The notes below the pieces were generated by a model. That model had not been told where the DNA came from and ran no database searches. It saw nothing but the letters and a program-made list of their open reading frames with translations. 39,386 nt of DNA from Alphaproteobacteria bacterium (GTDB lineage: Bacteria; Pseudomonadota; Alphaproteobacteria; SMXQ01): contig WHSO01000028.1 of assembly GCA_009380075.1 (NCBI GenBank), positions 1 through 39,386 of the forward strand, given 5' to 3'. The position numbers were made by a program, and so were the translations under genes. This document shows, piece after piece, positions 26,562 to 35,017 of this stretch; position 1 is the first letter of the stretch; every line of letters begins with the position of its first letter.

Positions 26562-29500
26562 TCAAGGCCGTCGGATTGTGACTTGGGTTCCCGGCGGGAT
26601 AACCGTTCCACCAGGAATACCAGGTTTTCCTTTGCCCACCACGACACCTCCACTCTGCTGGATCTCGGAAAACGCCGTTGCCTGATTCCGCGTAAGTGGC
26701 GCTGTCGCCGAAGCCTTACACTCCACGCAACCAATCTGCGTTCCATCACGTGTTGCGAAGTCGACGCGAGTGCGTGTGCCACTTGATGTCCTTATTGTTA
26801 CCTGCGGAGCAACAACCTCATGTGTTGCCCGTAGCTCGGCTCCTACAGCCGCCTCAAACGCATCGCCAGAGGCCCTATTTGCCTGCACACCACTCCTTGT
26901 AGCGGAGCCGGCAAAAGCTCTAGTCCCGATTGCGGCACCGGCGCCGACCTGTAACCCCGGGATGGCGGTCATTATACCCGTCAACCCGGCCTGTCCAAAA
27001 TCGATGCAGGAGAAGCTCCCGGACTGCTGATATTGGCTCAGGACGTCGATGGCGGCCCCGAGTCCGAAGAGCGCCAATTGGACGGCGAACTCCCCACTGG
27101 GGTCCACGGCGTTGACCACGTTGCCGCCGACGTAGGGGTATAGATTGGCGACCGGATCGCTCCCCTCCCCGAGCCGATCGCGCGACAGCCAGCGGCCGGC
27201 GACCGGGTCGTAGGCACGGTACTGGGTGAGATAGAGCCCGCTGTCGGCGTCGTGGAACATGCCCGCATAGGTGAAGTCCGTCACCGGCGCGGTGGCCTGC
27301 AGCGGCCGGCCGTAGGGGTCGTAGCCGTAGGCCGGGGCACTCGTCGGGCCGGCGAACGCGCGCCGCACCGTGCCGAGCTGGTCAGGGGCGTAGTAATAGG
27401 GCTGCCCCGGCGAGCCAGGCACGTATTCGCCCTCGGAGTAGTAGGCTCGCGTCACCGCATTCGTGGCGTCCCGCGCCTGGCAGATGCGCGAGCCGCACCA
27501 CAGGTAGGAGATCGTCGTGGCGCCGCCGCCCCCGCCGGGCGTGCTGGTGATCGCTGTGCGCCGGTCGCGCCCGTCATAGACGAAGTCCGTCTGCTTGCCC
27601 GGCGTGGCGGGATAGGTGATCCTGACGAGACGATTCTCGGCGTCCCAGGCGTAGGTGCGGGCGCCGTCGGAGAGCAGGTTGCCGTTGGCGTCCCAGGTCA
27701 GCGCCTGGCCGGAGAGGTTGGTCAACTGGTTGAGGTTGTTGTAGGTGGCGGTCTGCGTCGCCGAAACCGGATAGACCGCCGCGCTGTCGCTGGTTTCGGA
27801 GATCGTGCTGAAGAAATTCTCCGGCGTCGAGGTGAAGGTGAAGTTGGAGAAGTGCCCCGCAACGAGGCCGGTGTTGGCGATGCTGGTTAGACGGCGATCA
27901 TCGGTGTTCGAGAGATAGCCCCAGGTCGTCGCGAGGGTCGAGCTCGTGAGCTGGCGCTGGGTGATCTGCGGCGTCTCCCCGAGATAGGACAGCGTGAAGG
28001 CGCCGAGGTCGCTGCCGTGGCTGGTCAGCCGGCCGATGGCGTCGTAGCCGAAGGTCTCCCCCCCCGAGCCCTGAACCGTGCGCGAGGCCAGGCGGCCGAG
28101 CGCATCGTAGACATGGGTGATCGCGCTGTTGGCAAGCGGGCCGGTTTCCTGCTGAAGCTGCAGCGCCCCGAGGGATCCGATGTGCACGTAGCTGTACTGC
28201 GTGGTGCCGGTCCCGTCCGTCATGGAGACAAGGCGCGGGAAGTACGGATCGAAGGTGAAGGTGACGTTCGGCGTCGTGTTGACCGCATTGAGATAAGTCT
28301 TGCCGGTGAGGCGGTCGTCTTTCGCGTAGCCGTACTCGATCGTCTGGTTCAGCGCGTCGAGCATCGAGTGGAGCCGGCTCGTCGTGCTCTCGTAGGTGTA
28401 GGTGACCGTGCTGCTGTCGGCGTAGGTCTTCTGAATGAGCCGGCCCTGGACGTCGTAGGCCCAGGTCGTGGTGTTCCCGGCCGGATCGGTCAGGCTGGTG
28501 AGCCTGCCGATGCGGTTGTAGCCGAACTGCGTCAGGTTGCCGCGCGGGCCGGTCACCTCCGTCAGGCGCCGATTGGCGTCGTGGACATACCTCCAGGTCC
28601 GGCCGAGGCGGTCGGTGTAGCTGGCGAGGTCGAGCTTGTCGTAGGTGTAAAGTTCCGTCGTCCCGTCGGGATAGGTGGCCTTGGTGATTCGGTCCGCCGC
28701 GTCATAGTCGTAGGTGACCGTCCAGCCTTCCGAGTCGGTATATGTCCTGACCCGCGCGAAAGAATCGTAGGTGAAGTTGGCAGCGGTGTTGCTGTTCGCG
28801 TTGACGATCTCGATGAGATCGCTGTTTGCGTTGTACTGATAGGTGGTCGTCTCCCCAAGCGGATTGGTCACCGACGTAATTTGACCTGCGGCGTTGTAGG
28901 TATAGGTCGTCGTCTTGCCCGCCGCGTCCGTGTATACGATCGGCCGGTGCTGCGTGTTGTAGGTGTATTGCGCGATCGTCTCCTGAAAGCCGTAGGCCGT
29001 CGTCTGGCTGATCGCGGAAAGATCGATCTGGTTGGCGTATGCGAATGACGTCGTTCGCCCCAGCGGATCGACGGTCCTGGTGACCTTGAAGAAGCCTTCC
29101 GTATCGTAGGACGTTTGCCTGAGCTGGGTCGTGCCATCATCCAGCACGCGGCCGGCCGCAATGGGCTTGCCGTAGGTCCCCGTGCGGATTCCGCTGGTCT
29201 GTCCCGGATAATTGAACCAGATGCGGTTCTCCAATGGATACTTGATACTCTCGAGAACAGCCGATTTCTGGTTCGTGTTGCCGGCGTGCAGGAAATGGCT
29301 GATCCGGGCCAGGGAATAATCGCAGCCTCCCGTCGGCGTACATCCGGCCGCGACGTAGGCATCCTTGTCCCAATGAAAGCTGTCGCGGTAGCTCAGGAAC
29401 TGGTTGACCGGCGCAAGCGGCATGCCCGACGGAACGGTGGCGGGCGGATCGCTGGCGGGAATTGGCGCGGGCTCCAGCCATTCTTCTCGTTCGTTGTATC

Positions 29501-31022
29501 CGAGTGGATCGGTGACCTGCACGAAACGGGGCGGCGCGCTCGTCCCCGGCGCCGTGTATGAAAAGGTCGTCGTTCCGTAAGGGGTCGTCAGCGAGTTGAC
29601 AAGCGAGTTGCTGTCATAGGTGAAAATCGAGGTCAGCCCGATCACGTCGGTGATCGCGCTGAGACGGTTAAACGAATCGTAGGTAAACGTCGCGCTGCGT
29701 CCGAACGGATCGGTAATCTTCGTTACGAGCAACGGGCTTGCCGGCAGCCCGTAGGTGAATGTGGTCTGGCGACCGACCGCGTCCGTCAGGGTCGTCAGGC
29801 GTAACTGCCCGTCGTAGTTGAGGGTGAGGACGTTGCCTTGAGGATCGATGACCTGGCTCAGGAAAACTCGTCGCGGGTAGCTCAGGCTGCCGTCGGACTC
29901 CGCATAAATCTCGACACTCCCGTCTCCCATCTGGCGGCGATAGGTGATGGGAGACTGCGACGCGAGAACGAGGATCGAGCCGTCGCTCGCCTGCGTCGCA
30001 AACCGCCCCGTGCTGCTTTGATAGTCCGTGTAATGGTAGGCGCCTCCACCGGCGATGTACCGGGACACGTCCGCGCCTGGATTCGTCGGATCGTCCGTCA
30101 CGTAGGACAGCCAGTTCAGGGTCCATTTGGGGCTGATGTTGAAGAAGCTGAAATTGGCTGGCTGGCTGTCTTCGCGCTGATTATAGGCAATCCTCACCTT
30201 GGCCGACGGCCCGATGGCGGGAGCGTATCCCACCGGCTCGTCGGAAAGGCTCACACTGACCGTCGCTTCGCCGATGTTGTACGTGCACAGCGGACAGTCG
30301 GGATTTTCATCCGCCTGCTGGTCCTGGGGCCCGGCGAGGCCCGGCTCCGTTCCATCCGTCGGTCCCTTGCCCCAGATCGTCCCGGCTTCCTTGGCGTCCA
30401 CCACGCGCCAGCCATCGCCGGCCGGGATGCTGTCGGGCACCAGGAAATAGCCGCTTGCCTCGGCATCGAGCGCCGCCGGCGTCACCCACAGGTCGCCGCC
30501 CACAATCGTGGAGTCCTTGACCTGATAACGTCCGTTGGCCTGACCGACGATGGCGGCAAAATGGCCGACCTTCCAGTGCACGACGGCCGCGGCCGGGACC
30601 GGTTGTCCCGGCTCCCGGAAGATCAGGCGGTACGCGTACTTTGCTTGTTCTGCAAGCTTCCCGAGTTCAGCGAGGTTCGTGCCGTCTTCCCCGGCTCGAT
30701 ACCATTGCAGGAATTCGACCCGTTCCGCGCCAACATTCCGGGAAAGCATCAACGACCGCAGCGCCCGGGGACCGCAGTTGAACAGGTGCCTTGGGTCTTT
30801 CGTTACAAGCGTCAGTATTTCACGCGCCGTCTGCACGGACTCCGTGGCCGACCCGGTAATGGGGCGCTCCCCGATCTCATCGAACAGCGCCGCCAGCTTC
30901 TTGTGCTGGCCGAGGGAGGCCTGAAGCCGGGCAAGTTCACCTACAGCTCTATCGACGAGCGCTCTCGCGGCCGGGTCCGTGGCGCTCTTTCCTTCGCGCC
31001 ATGCCGCCTCCCATGCCTCCAA
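26562..31022 (-). CDS. RHS/YD-repeat polymorphic toxin (main part; start lost to a frameshift)
   Basis: A 1486-residue frame. In order: a TPR-like helical stretch (EAWEAAWREGK...), a C39-peptidase-like region (FNCGPRAL with Cys at about 83; VGHFAAI with His at about 154; VKDS), a region before the RHS shell, then many YD repeats (for example YTYNAAGQITSV). It closes with the RHS core ending (GLYLTQYRAYDPVAGRWLSRD ... NVVNAVDPSG). The last ~180 residues are the variable tip, with a PD-(D/E)XK-like motif VDF...VECK (codons of ECK at 26715-26723). RHS proteins form a cocoon that delivers a C-terminal toxin to other cells. TTG 31022 is not a true start: the preceding fragment at 31051-31380 supplies the N-terminus. 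Confidence 0.9.
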   Translation of the reverse strand: MEAWEAAWREGKSATDPAARALVDRAVGELARLQASLGQHKKLAALFDEIGERPITGSATESVQTAREILTLVTKDPRHLFNCGPRALRSLMLSRNVGAERVEFLQWYRAGEDGTNLAELGKLAEQAKYAYRLIFREPGQPVPAAAVVHWKVGHFAAIVGQANGRYQVKDSTIVGGDLWVTPAALDAEASGYFLVPDSIPAGDGWRVVDAKEAGTIWGKGPTDGTEPGLAGPQDQQADENPDCPLCTYNIGEATVSVSLSDEPVGYAPAIGPSAKVRIAYNQREDSQPANFSFFNISPKWTLNWLSYVTDDPTNPGADVSRYIAGGGAYHYTDYQSSTGRFATQASDGSILVLASQSPITYRRQMGDGSVEIYAESDGSLSYPRRVFLSQVIDPQGNVLTLNYDGQLRLTTLTDAVGRQTTFTYGLPASPLLVTKITDPFGRSATFTYDSFNRLSAITDVIGLTSIFTYDSNSLVNSLTTPYGTTTFSYTAPGTSAPPRFVQVTDPLGYNEREEWLEPAPIPASDPPATVPSGMPLAPVNQFLSYRDSFHWDKDAYVAAGCTPTGGCDYSLARISHFLHAGNTNQKSAVLESIKYPLENRIWFNYPGQTSGIRTGTYGKPIAAGRVLDDGTTQLRQTSYDTEGFFKVTRTVDPLGRTTSFAYANQIDLSAISQTTAYGFQETIAQYTYNTQHRPIVYTDAAGKTTTYTYNAAGQITSVTNPLGETTTYQYNANSDLIEIVNANSNTAANFTYDSFARVRTYTDSEGWTVTYDYDAADRITKATYPDGTTELYTYDKLDLASYTDRLGRTWRYVHDANRRLTEVTGPRGNLTQFGYNRIGRLTSLTDPAGNTTTWAYDVQGRLIQKTYADSSTVTYTYESTTSRLHSMLDALNQTIEYGYAKDDRLTGKTYLNAVNTTPNVTFTFDPYFPRLVSMTDGTGTTQYSYVHIGSLGALQLQQETGPLANSAITHVYDALGRLASRTVQGSGGETFGYDAIGRLTSHGSDLGAFTLSYLGETPQITQRQLTSSTLATTWGYLSNTDDRRLTSIANTGLVAGHFSNFTFTSTPENFFSTISETSDSAAVYPVSATQTATYNNLNQLTNLSGQALTWDANGNLLSDGARTYAWDAENRLVRITYPATPGKQTDFVYDGRDRRTAITSTPGGGGGATTISYLWCGSRICQARDATNAVTRAYYSEGEYVPGSPGQPYYYAPDQLGTVRRAFAGPTSAPAYGYDPYGRPLQATAPVTDFTYAGMFHDADSGLYLTQYRAYDPVAGRWLSRDRLGEGSDPVANLYPYVGGNVVNAVDPSGEFAVQLALFGLGAAIDVLSQYQQSGSFSCIDFGQAGLTGIMTAIPGLQVGAGAAIGTRAFAGSATRSGVQANRASGDAFEAAVGAELRATHEVVAPQVTIRTSSGTRTRVDFATRDGTQIGCVECKASATAPLTRNQATAFSEIQQSGGVVVGKGKPGIPGGTVIPPGTQVTIRRP
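26565..26876 (-). other. variable C-terminal toxin tip of the RHS protein, nuclease-like
   Basis: About 104 residues from RASGDAFEAAVG to the end. The pattern VDF, about 12 residues, ECKAS followed by a helix (LTRNQATAFSEIQ) fits the PD-(D/E)XK nuclease core, with Asp, Glu and Lys in place. I infer a DNase (or RNase) toxin; the exact family is not identified. The 77 residues between the RHS core end and this tip are Gly/Ala-rich and hydrophobic. Confidence 0.65.
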
Positions 31023-31050
31023 TGCGCGGGAAAAATGTCGCTCATGAAGA

Positions 31051-31380
31051 TTAGGTCAAACCGAGATTGGTCAGCAGCGCCGGCGCCCAGCCCGAGCGGG
31101 GATGCGCCGAAAGGAATCGGGTGAGGCTGCCGATGTCGTCCGGCGTCGCACGCTGGCGGAAGGCCTGCAGTGCTTGCAACAGCGCCCGATCTTCGTCGGA
31201 GGTCGTGGGCCGTGTCGCGACGAGAGGCTCGGCAAGTCGCGTTGCGCGCAGGCTTTGGCGCAGCGCGGGGTCGACTTCGCTAGTGTTGTTTGCTGCGCGT
31301 ACGGGCGCTACGGCGCTCAGAACGAGCAAAAACATCGCTGCGACCGATGCTAGCAATCCGAAACTTTGTTTTGCTTTCAT
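31051..31380 (-). pseudogene. N-terminal fragment of the RHS protein (signal peptide and TPR-like start), separated by +1 frameshift
   Basis: This 109-residue frame starts at ATG 31380 (GGGAGGG Shine-Dalgarno) with a clear signal peptide (core LLASVAAMFLLVLSAVAPV, cleavage near VRA-AN). It then runs DDIGSLTRFLSAHPRSGWAPALLTNLGLT and stops. The next residues in the RHS frame are LHERHFSRALEAWEAAWREG. Together NLGLT-Y-LHERHFSRALEAWEAAW is the standard TPR-like N-terminus of secreted RHS proteins. The minus strand has TAAT where one base fewer (TAT, Tyr) would join the frames (31050-31053). The restored RHS protein spans 26562-31380 and has about 1605 residues, exported by Sec. Confidence 0.8.
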
Positions 31381-31423
31381 TTTGTTGCGCCCTCCCGTCA
31401 AAGCCAGCTTTCCGCCGGGTGTC

Positions 31424-31699
31424 TTAAGGGGCCGTCCAGGGGAAGCATCCCCAAACGCCCGCGCCCCAATAAGGGGTTTCCGCGGCGGTGCTGATCGTAT
31501 TGGATTGCGACGTCCTGTTGCCGTTCGCGTCGTATGCGTAGGCGACGCACAGGCCATTGTCGTAAAGCGCTGTCCTGACGCGGCCGAGTTCGTCATACGT
31601 GTAGGACACGGATGCCGACATGCTTTCGGAAATCAAAAGAAACAGCGCCAAGGTTGACGCGGCGAGGAACTTCGCTCTCTTTGCGGTTGTAATAGGCAT
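31424..31699 (-). CDS. small secreted YD-repeat protein
   Basis: This 91-residue protein has a signal peptide (core FLAASTLALFLLI, cleavage near SMSA-SV). The mature part is a pair of YD/RHS-type repeats (YTYDELGRVRTALYDNG and YAYDANGNRTSQS), followed by a short aromatic tail ending WGAGVWGCFPWTAP. It has no toxin domain. It lies 43 bases upstream of the RHS gene in the same direction, so the two are likely co-transcribed. ATG 31699 is taken as the start because the signal peptide begins there. It may assist folding or closure of the RHS shell, or be a remnant of an ancestral larger gene; neither is demonstrated. Confidence 0.75.
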   Translation of the reverse strand: MPITTAKRAKFLAASTLALFLLISESMSASVSYTYDELGRVRTALYDNGLCVAYAYDANGNRTSQSNTISTAAETPYWGAGVWGCFPWTAP

Positions 31700-31884
31700 T
31701 ACCACCCCCACGCGTGTGTTTTCGCATTCGGCTGCTCGCAACGCTACAAAGAATGCTTAAAATTTTAGGCGTTATCTTGGGTTAGCGCGGCGATCAACTG
31801 GACAAAAAACGACTTCGGCGTGTACAAGCTTTCGTTGTAACGCACACCGAGTCAAGGCTTCACGTTTCAAGGGAGGGTACCGCC

Positions 31885-32748
31885 GTGCGATCACATACTA
31901 CTTTAGTTTCAACGTTGGCACTCGCTGCCTTGCTCCTGACCACCCCGAAGGCGAGCGCGCAATGCTCTGTGCCGAATACGCTGACGAATGGTCAGCTCGC
32001 GGATGCGACGCAGGTCATGGCGAATTTCAATGCGCTTTCCGACTGTAAAGTGGATAAGACAACCAACATCAGTCCCGGCGTCGGGCTCCAAGGTGGCGGA
32101 GCACTCTCGAGTGACGTGACACTTGGCCTCGCAAATACGGCAGTTACAGCGGGAAGTTACATAAACGCAAACGTAACGATTGACGCGCAAGGACGCATCA
32201 CGGCGGCGTCCAACGGCCCCGGCGGCGGACCCGGGGCCTGGAATGAATTGACCGTGGTAAACCCAGGTGGAGAGACCGGAGACACTTCGGGATGGACACA
32301 AGTGGACGGAGGCTTCACGTCCAATATGACAGACCCCAACGGCAATGCCGGGGTCTCGCCGATCGTGGGCTCTTATTCATTTTTTGCCTCTTCAAACCCC
32401 AATCCCAAAATGTATCAGACCATCGATCTTTCTGCCTACGCGGCGCAGATCGATGCTGGCGCGGTGTCGACTATGCTGGTTGCCTATTCGTGCGACACAT
32501 TTGCGACCGGGGAAAACCCACTGATTTACATGCAGTGGTTGGATGGGTCCAGCAATCAGCGCGCGATCGGAATAAGTTCGCTGCCGGTGCAGTCGCTCGG
32601 CCAGGGCGCTTGGCGATCTCTAATGGTGACCGGACGAGTGCCACCACTGACGAGATCAATGCGGATTTACATGTGGGCAAATAGAGTCGCTGGCACCCAG
32701 AACAATGTTGGTTACGATGTGATCCGAGCCTTCATAAGTGGGGTCTGA
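31885..32748 (+). CDS. secreted tail-fibre-like protein A
   Basis: The 287-residue product has a signal peptide (cleavage near ASA-QC, about 25). LTNGQLADATQVMANFNAL follows, an N-terminal motif common in phage tail and structural proteins and their secreted relatives. Next is a tail-fibre-like repeat region (GVGLQGGGALSSDVTLGLAN; YINANVTIDAQGRITAASNG), then a carbohydrate-binding-like beta domain (GDTSGWTQVDGGFTSN ... YQTIDLSAYAAQID), which resembles jelly-roll domains. The start is GTG 31885 with GGGAGGG 7 bases before it. It shares a nearly identical 5' end with the next gene but not its C-terminal half. It is divergent from the RHS locus. Confidence 0.78.
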   Translation: MRSHTTLVSTLALAALLLTTPKASAQCSVPNTLTNGQLADATQVMANFNALSDCKVDKTTNISPGVGLQGGGALSSDVTLGLANTAVTAGSYINANVTIDAQGRITAASNGPGGGPGAWNELTVVNPGGETGDTSGWTQVDGGFTSNMTDPNGNAGVSPIVGSYSFFASSNPNPKMYQTIDLSAYAAQIDAGAVSTMLVAYSCDTFATGENPLIYMQWLDGSSNQRAIGISSLPVQSLGQGAWRSLMVTGRVPPLTRSMRIYMWANRVAGTQNNVGYDVIRAFISGV

Positions 32749-32828
32749 ACCTCAGACAAAGTTAGTATCCCGCGCCATCGGTCCTGGATAGCTGACGTGA
32801 GCCCCGCAAACCAAGGGAGGGTACCTCC

Positions 32829-33887
32829 GTGCGATTACATACGACTTTAGTTTCAGCCTTGGCGCTCGCTGTCCTGGTCTTGGTTACGCCGAAGGCAAAC
32901 GCGCAATGCACGCTGCCGAATCAGCTCACCAATGGCCAGATCGCGGATGCGACGCAGGTCATGGCGAATTTCAACAGTTTGGTGAGTTGCATTAACAGCG
33001 CTGTAACGCCGACGGGAACACCGCCGCAGGGTCGGCTGACGCTGGTTTCGAACACGCCGGTGATTACGGCGGACGCAGTTGGTCAGCCGACAGTTTACTA
33101 CACGCCTTATCAGGGAAACCGCGTGCCCATCGCAGGCGCGATGTATCAATTCAGCGAATTGCCCTATTCGTTGAGTTCGACCGCGCATCTCAGCGGCAAT
33201 CTCTATGATTTCTTCGCCTATCTCGATTCAGGTTCGGTCGCAATATGCACCGGCCCCGCGTGGACGAGCGGCACGGCGCGTTCGGCCGCGATCACCATGA
33301 CCAACGGCATTTGGACGAATTCGGCCAGTTTGACGTGTACGGTCTCCGGCGGTGGATCAACCACCTCCATCTCATCCGGCGAGGCAACCTACCTTGGCAC
33401 CTTCTACGCGACGGCCAACGGTCAGACGGCGATGCAATTCAATCCAACGACCGTCAGTGGTGGAACGAACAATATGCTTGCTCTCTGGAACGCCTATAAT
33501 CGCGTCCAGATTACAGCCACCGTGACCGACAGCGGGCCCGCCTATAGCCCGACCAATTCTCCGGCCAGGTTCAACAACAGTTCATCTGATCGGATCACGT
33601 ACGTGGACGGACTGGCACAGTCGTTTATCTACTCAGGCATTAATTTTAATTGTAGGGCGAGTGGGAGTCCTGCCGTGCTTCTATACATAAATAGAGACAG
33701 TACGTCAGCTACGCAGCCTTATAATAATGCGGCTACCGTAGTCACGTCATACATTAACTTTGGTATAAATATGACGTTCCGACCCCTCCTCGGACTTCAT
33801 TACCTGCAGGCCATGACCAACTCCGGGAATACGTCAGGTAGCTGCAGGCCGGATGAGGGGGGCATGATAGCGATCCTTCAAATGTAG
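32829..33887 (+). CDS. secreted tail-fibre-like protein B
   Basis: The 352-residue product has the same signal peptide type and LTNGQIADATQVMANFN motif as gene A. The remainder resembles phage tail-associated domains (YYTPYQGNRVPI; YDFFAYLDSGSVAICTGPAW; ATYLGTFYATANGQT). It is Thr/Ser/Asn-rich and probably a beta-rich surface protein. The GTG start and Shine-Dalgarno are the same as in gene A. The gene follows gene A by 80 bases; a repeated leader before each copy suggests separate translation signals. Codon usage and GC are lower toward the 3' end (about 33600-33800), a sign of separate origin of that part. Function is unknown; cell-surface adhesion or glycan binding is plausible. Confidence 0.78.
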   Translation: MRLHTTLVSALALAVLVLVTPKANAQCTLPNQLTNGQIADATQVMANFNSLVSCINSAVTPTGTPPQGRLTLVSNTPVITADAVGQPTVYYTPYQGNRVPIAGAMYQFSELPYSLSSTAHLSGNLYDFFAYLDSGSVAICTGPAWTSGTARSAAITMTNGIWTNSASLTCTVSGGGSTTSISSGEATYLGTFYATANGQTAMQFNPTTVSGGTNNMLALWNAYNRVQITATVTDSGPAYSPTNSPARFNNSSSDRITYVDGLAQSFIYSGINFNCRASGSPAVLLYINRDSTSATQPYNNAATVVTSYINFGINMTFRPLLGLHYLQAMTNSGNTSGSCRPDEGGMIAILQM

Positions 33888-34009
33888 CTTGGGTGTGTGA
33901 ATTTCCAGGATACCCCCGGCGGCACCAACGGGCTCGCGGCGGACCGGGATTTGCGCTAAACTGCCCGCAATCCGCGATAAACGGACGCGACCCGAAGGAG
34001 GAAAATGAG

Positions 34010-34435
34010 ATGGCACACGTCAGCAAGATTTACGACGCGATCGATCTGAAGGAAGGCCCGGAGCGCCCGCGCCAGCGCAAGCTCCTGTCCAAGGAAGAGG
34101 ATCTTCTGATCGCGCTCAACCACTACGCGCCGGGCGCGCGCAACGAGTTCCACTACCACAAGGGCACGTCGCAGTCGTTCCTGTGCGTGAAGGGCAAGCT
34201 CACCGTCCGCACCAAGGATACCGAGGACGCGGAACCCGAGACCCACCACCTGACGGAAGGCATGTGCGTGCTGGTGCCCGGCGGGCAGTATTACCAGCTC
34301 CACAACGAGGGCGACGAGCCGGCGCTTCTCTATCAGGTGAAGAAGCCGGGCGACCAGATCGTCGTCGCCGGCCGCGGCCAGCTTTCCAACCGCGACTATT
34401 TCACCAAGGACCGCCAGGCAGAGACCGCGCTCTGA
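34010..34435 (+). CDS. small single-domain cupin protein
   Basis: This 141-residue protein is one cupin barrel: NEFHYHKGTSQSFLCVKGKLTV (motif 1, His-x-His) and GMCVLVPGGQYYQLHNEG (motif 2, His). It is probably metal-binding in the cytoplasm; the reaction is unknown. AAGGAGG lies 8 bases before ATG 34010. The frame is open from 33893, but that part covers the spacer after the tail-fibre-like gene. The convergent anti-sigma-like gene ends 34 bases away. A weak hairpin (ACGCCG / CGGCGT, 34443-34457) separates them. Confidence 0.82.
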   Translation: MAHVSKIYDAIDLKEGPERPRQRKLLSKEEDLLIALNHYAPGARNEFHYHKGTSQSFLCVKGKLTVRTKDTEDAEPETHHLTEGMCVLVPGGQYYQLHNEGDEPALLYQVKKPGDQIVVAGRGQLSNRDYFTKDRQAETAL

Positions 34436-34468
34436 CCCGGGGACGCCGTCGCGGCGTTACGGGCGGCG

Positions 34469-35017
34469 TTACTCCAGCGGGATTCCTTCGAACGACTCGG
34501 CGCCGTCGGGCGTCGGGTCGTTTGCGCGCAGGGCGAGGTCCAGCGCCGCCAGCATGAAGGCAGCGCTGTCGGGCGCTCCTTCGGCAAAGTCGCGCTCGAC
34601 CTGGCCGTCGTCGCTTTCCCCGTCGAGGTTGTCCTCATAGGCCGCGAGCAGGTCGTCCATCGTGTCATCCGGGGCCGCCGTAGCGACCAGCGACGTGGAC
34701 ACGGACGGGGCGGTCGTAGCGACCGGCTCCGGCGCACCGCCCGGGCGCACCGTGATGCCGAGCGCTACCGCCAGCACGAGCGCCGCCGCTACGGCCAGGG
34801 CACCCATGCGCCAGCGCGGGCGTTCAGCCTTGTCAGGGGCACCTTTCCGCGGGTCGGCACCGCCCGGCCTGAAGTCGCGCAGGAGCCGCGCGCGCAGGGT
34901 TTCCGACGGCCCCGGGGCCGCCAGCAGATCGAGCATCCGGTCGAGGTCGCGCTCGGTGGCCTCAGGCACCCGTGGCATCGCGCTCGACGTGGTCGATTTG
35001 TCGTCGTTCATGTTCAT
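34469..35017 (-). CDS. putative membrane anti-sigma factor
   Basis: The 182-residue protein has a cytoplasmic N-terminal part (about 1-70) with ERDLDRMLDLLAAPGPSETLRARLL, one transmembrane helix (ALAVAAALVLAVALGITV, about 73-90) and an acidic periplasmic tail. No zinc-type HxxxCxxC motif is visible. It overlaps the ECF sigma gene by one base (TGATG), so the two are translationally coupled. This pairing and topology are typical of anti-sigma factors, and the function is inferred mainly from context. ATG 35017 is taken as start; a second ATG at 35011 is also possible. Confidence 0.7.
   Translation of the reverse strand: MNMNDDKSTTSSAMPRVPEATERDLDRMLDLLAAPGPSETLRARLLRDFRPGGADPRKGAPDKAERPRWRMGALAVAAALVLAVALGITVRPGGAPEPVATTAPSVSTSLVATAAPDDTMDDLLAAYEDNLDGESDDGQVERDFAEGAPDSAAFMLAALDLALRANDPTPDGAESFEGIPLE

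Noticed and set aside
26550-26565. TTG start overlapping the RHS stop for the immunity-like gene
   Set aside because: It is possible, but ATG 26550 has a better placed Shine-Dalgarno and matches the expected family N-terminus.
29838-31124. 428-residue plus-strand frame opposite the RHS gene
   Set aside because: It has no domain signature and is fully antisense to clear YD-repeat and C39-like coding sequence; a GC-driven shadow.
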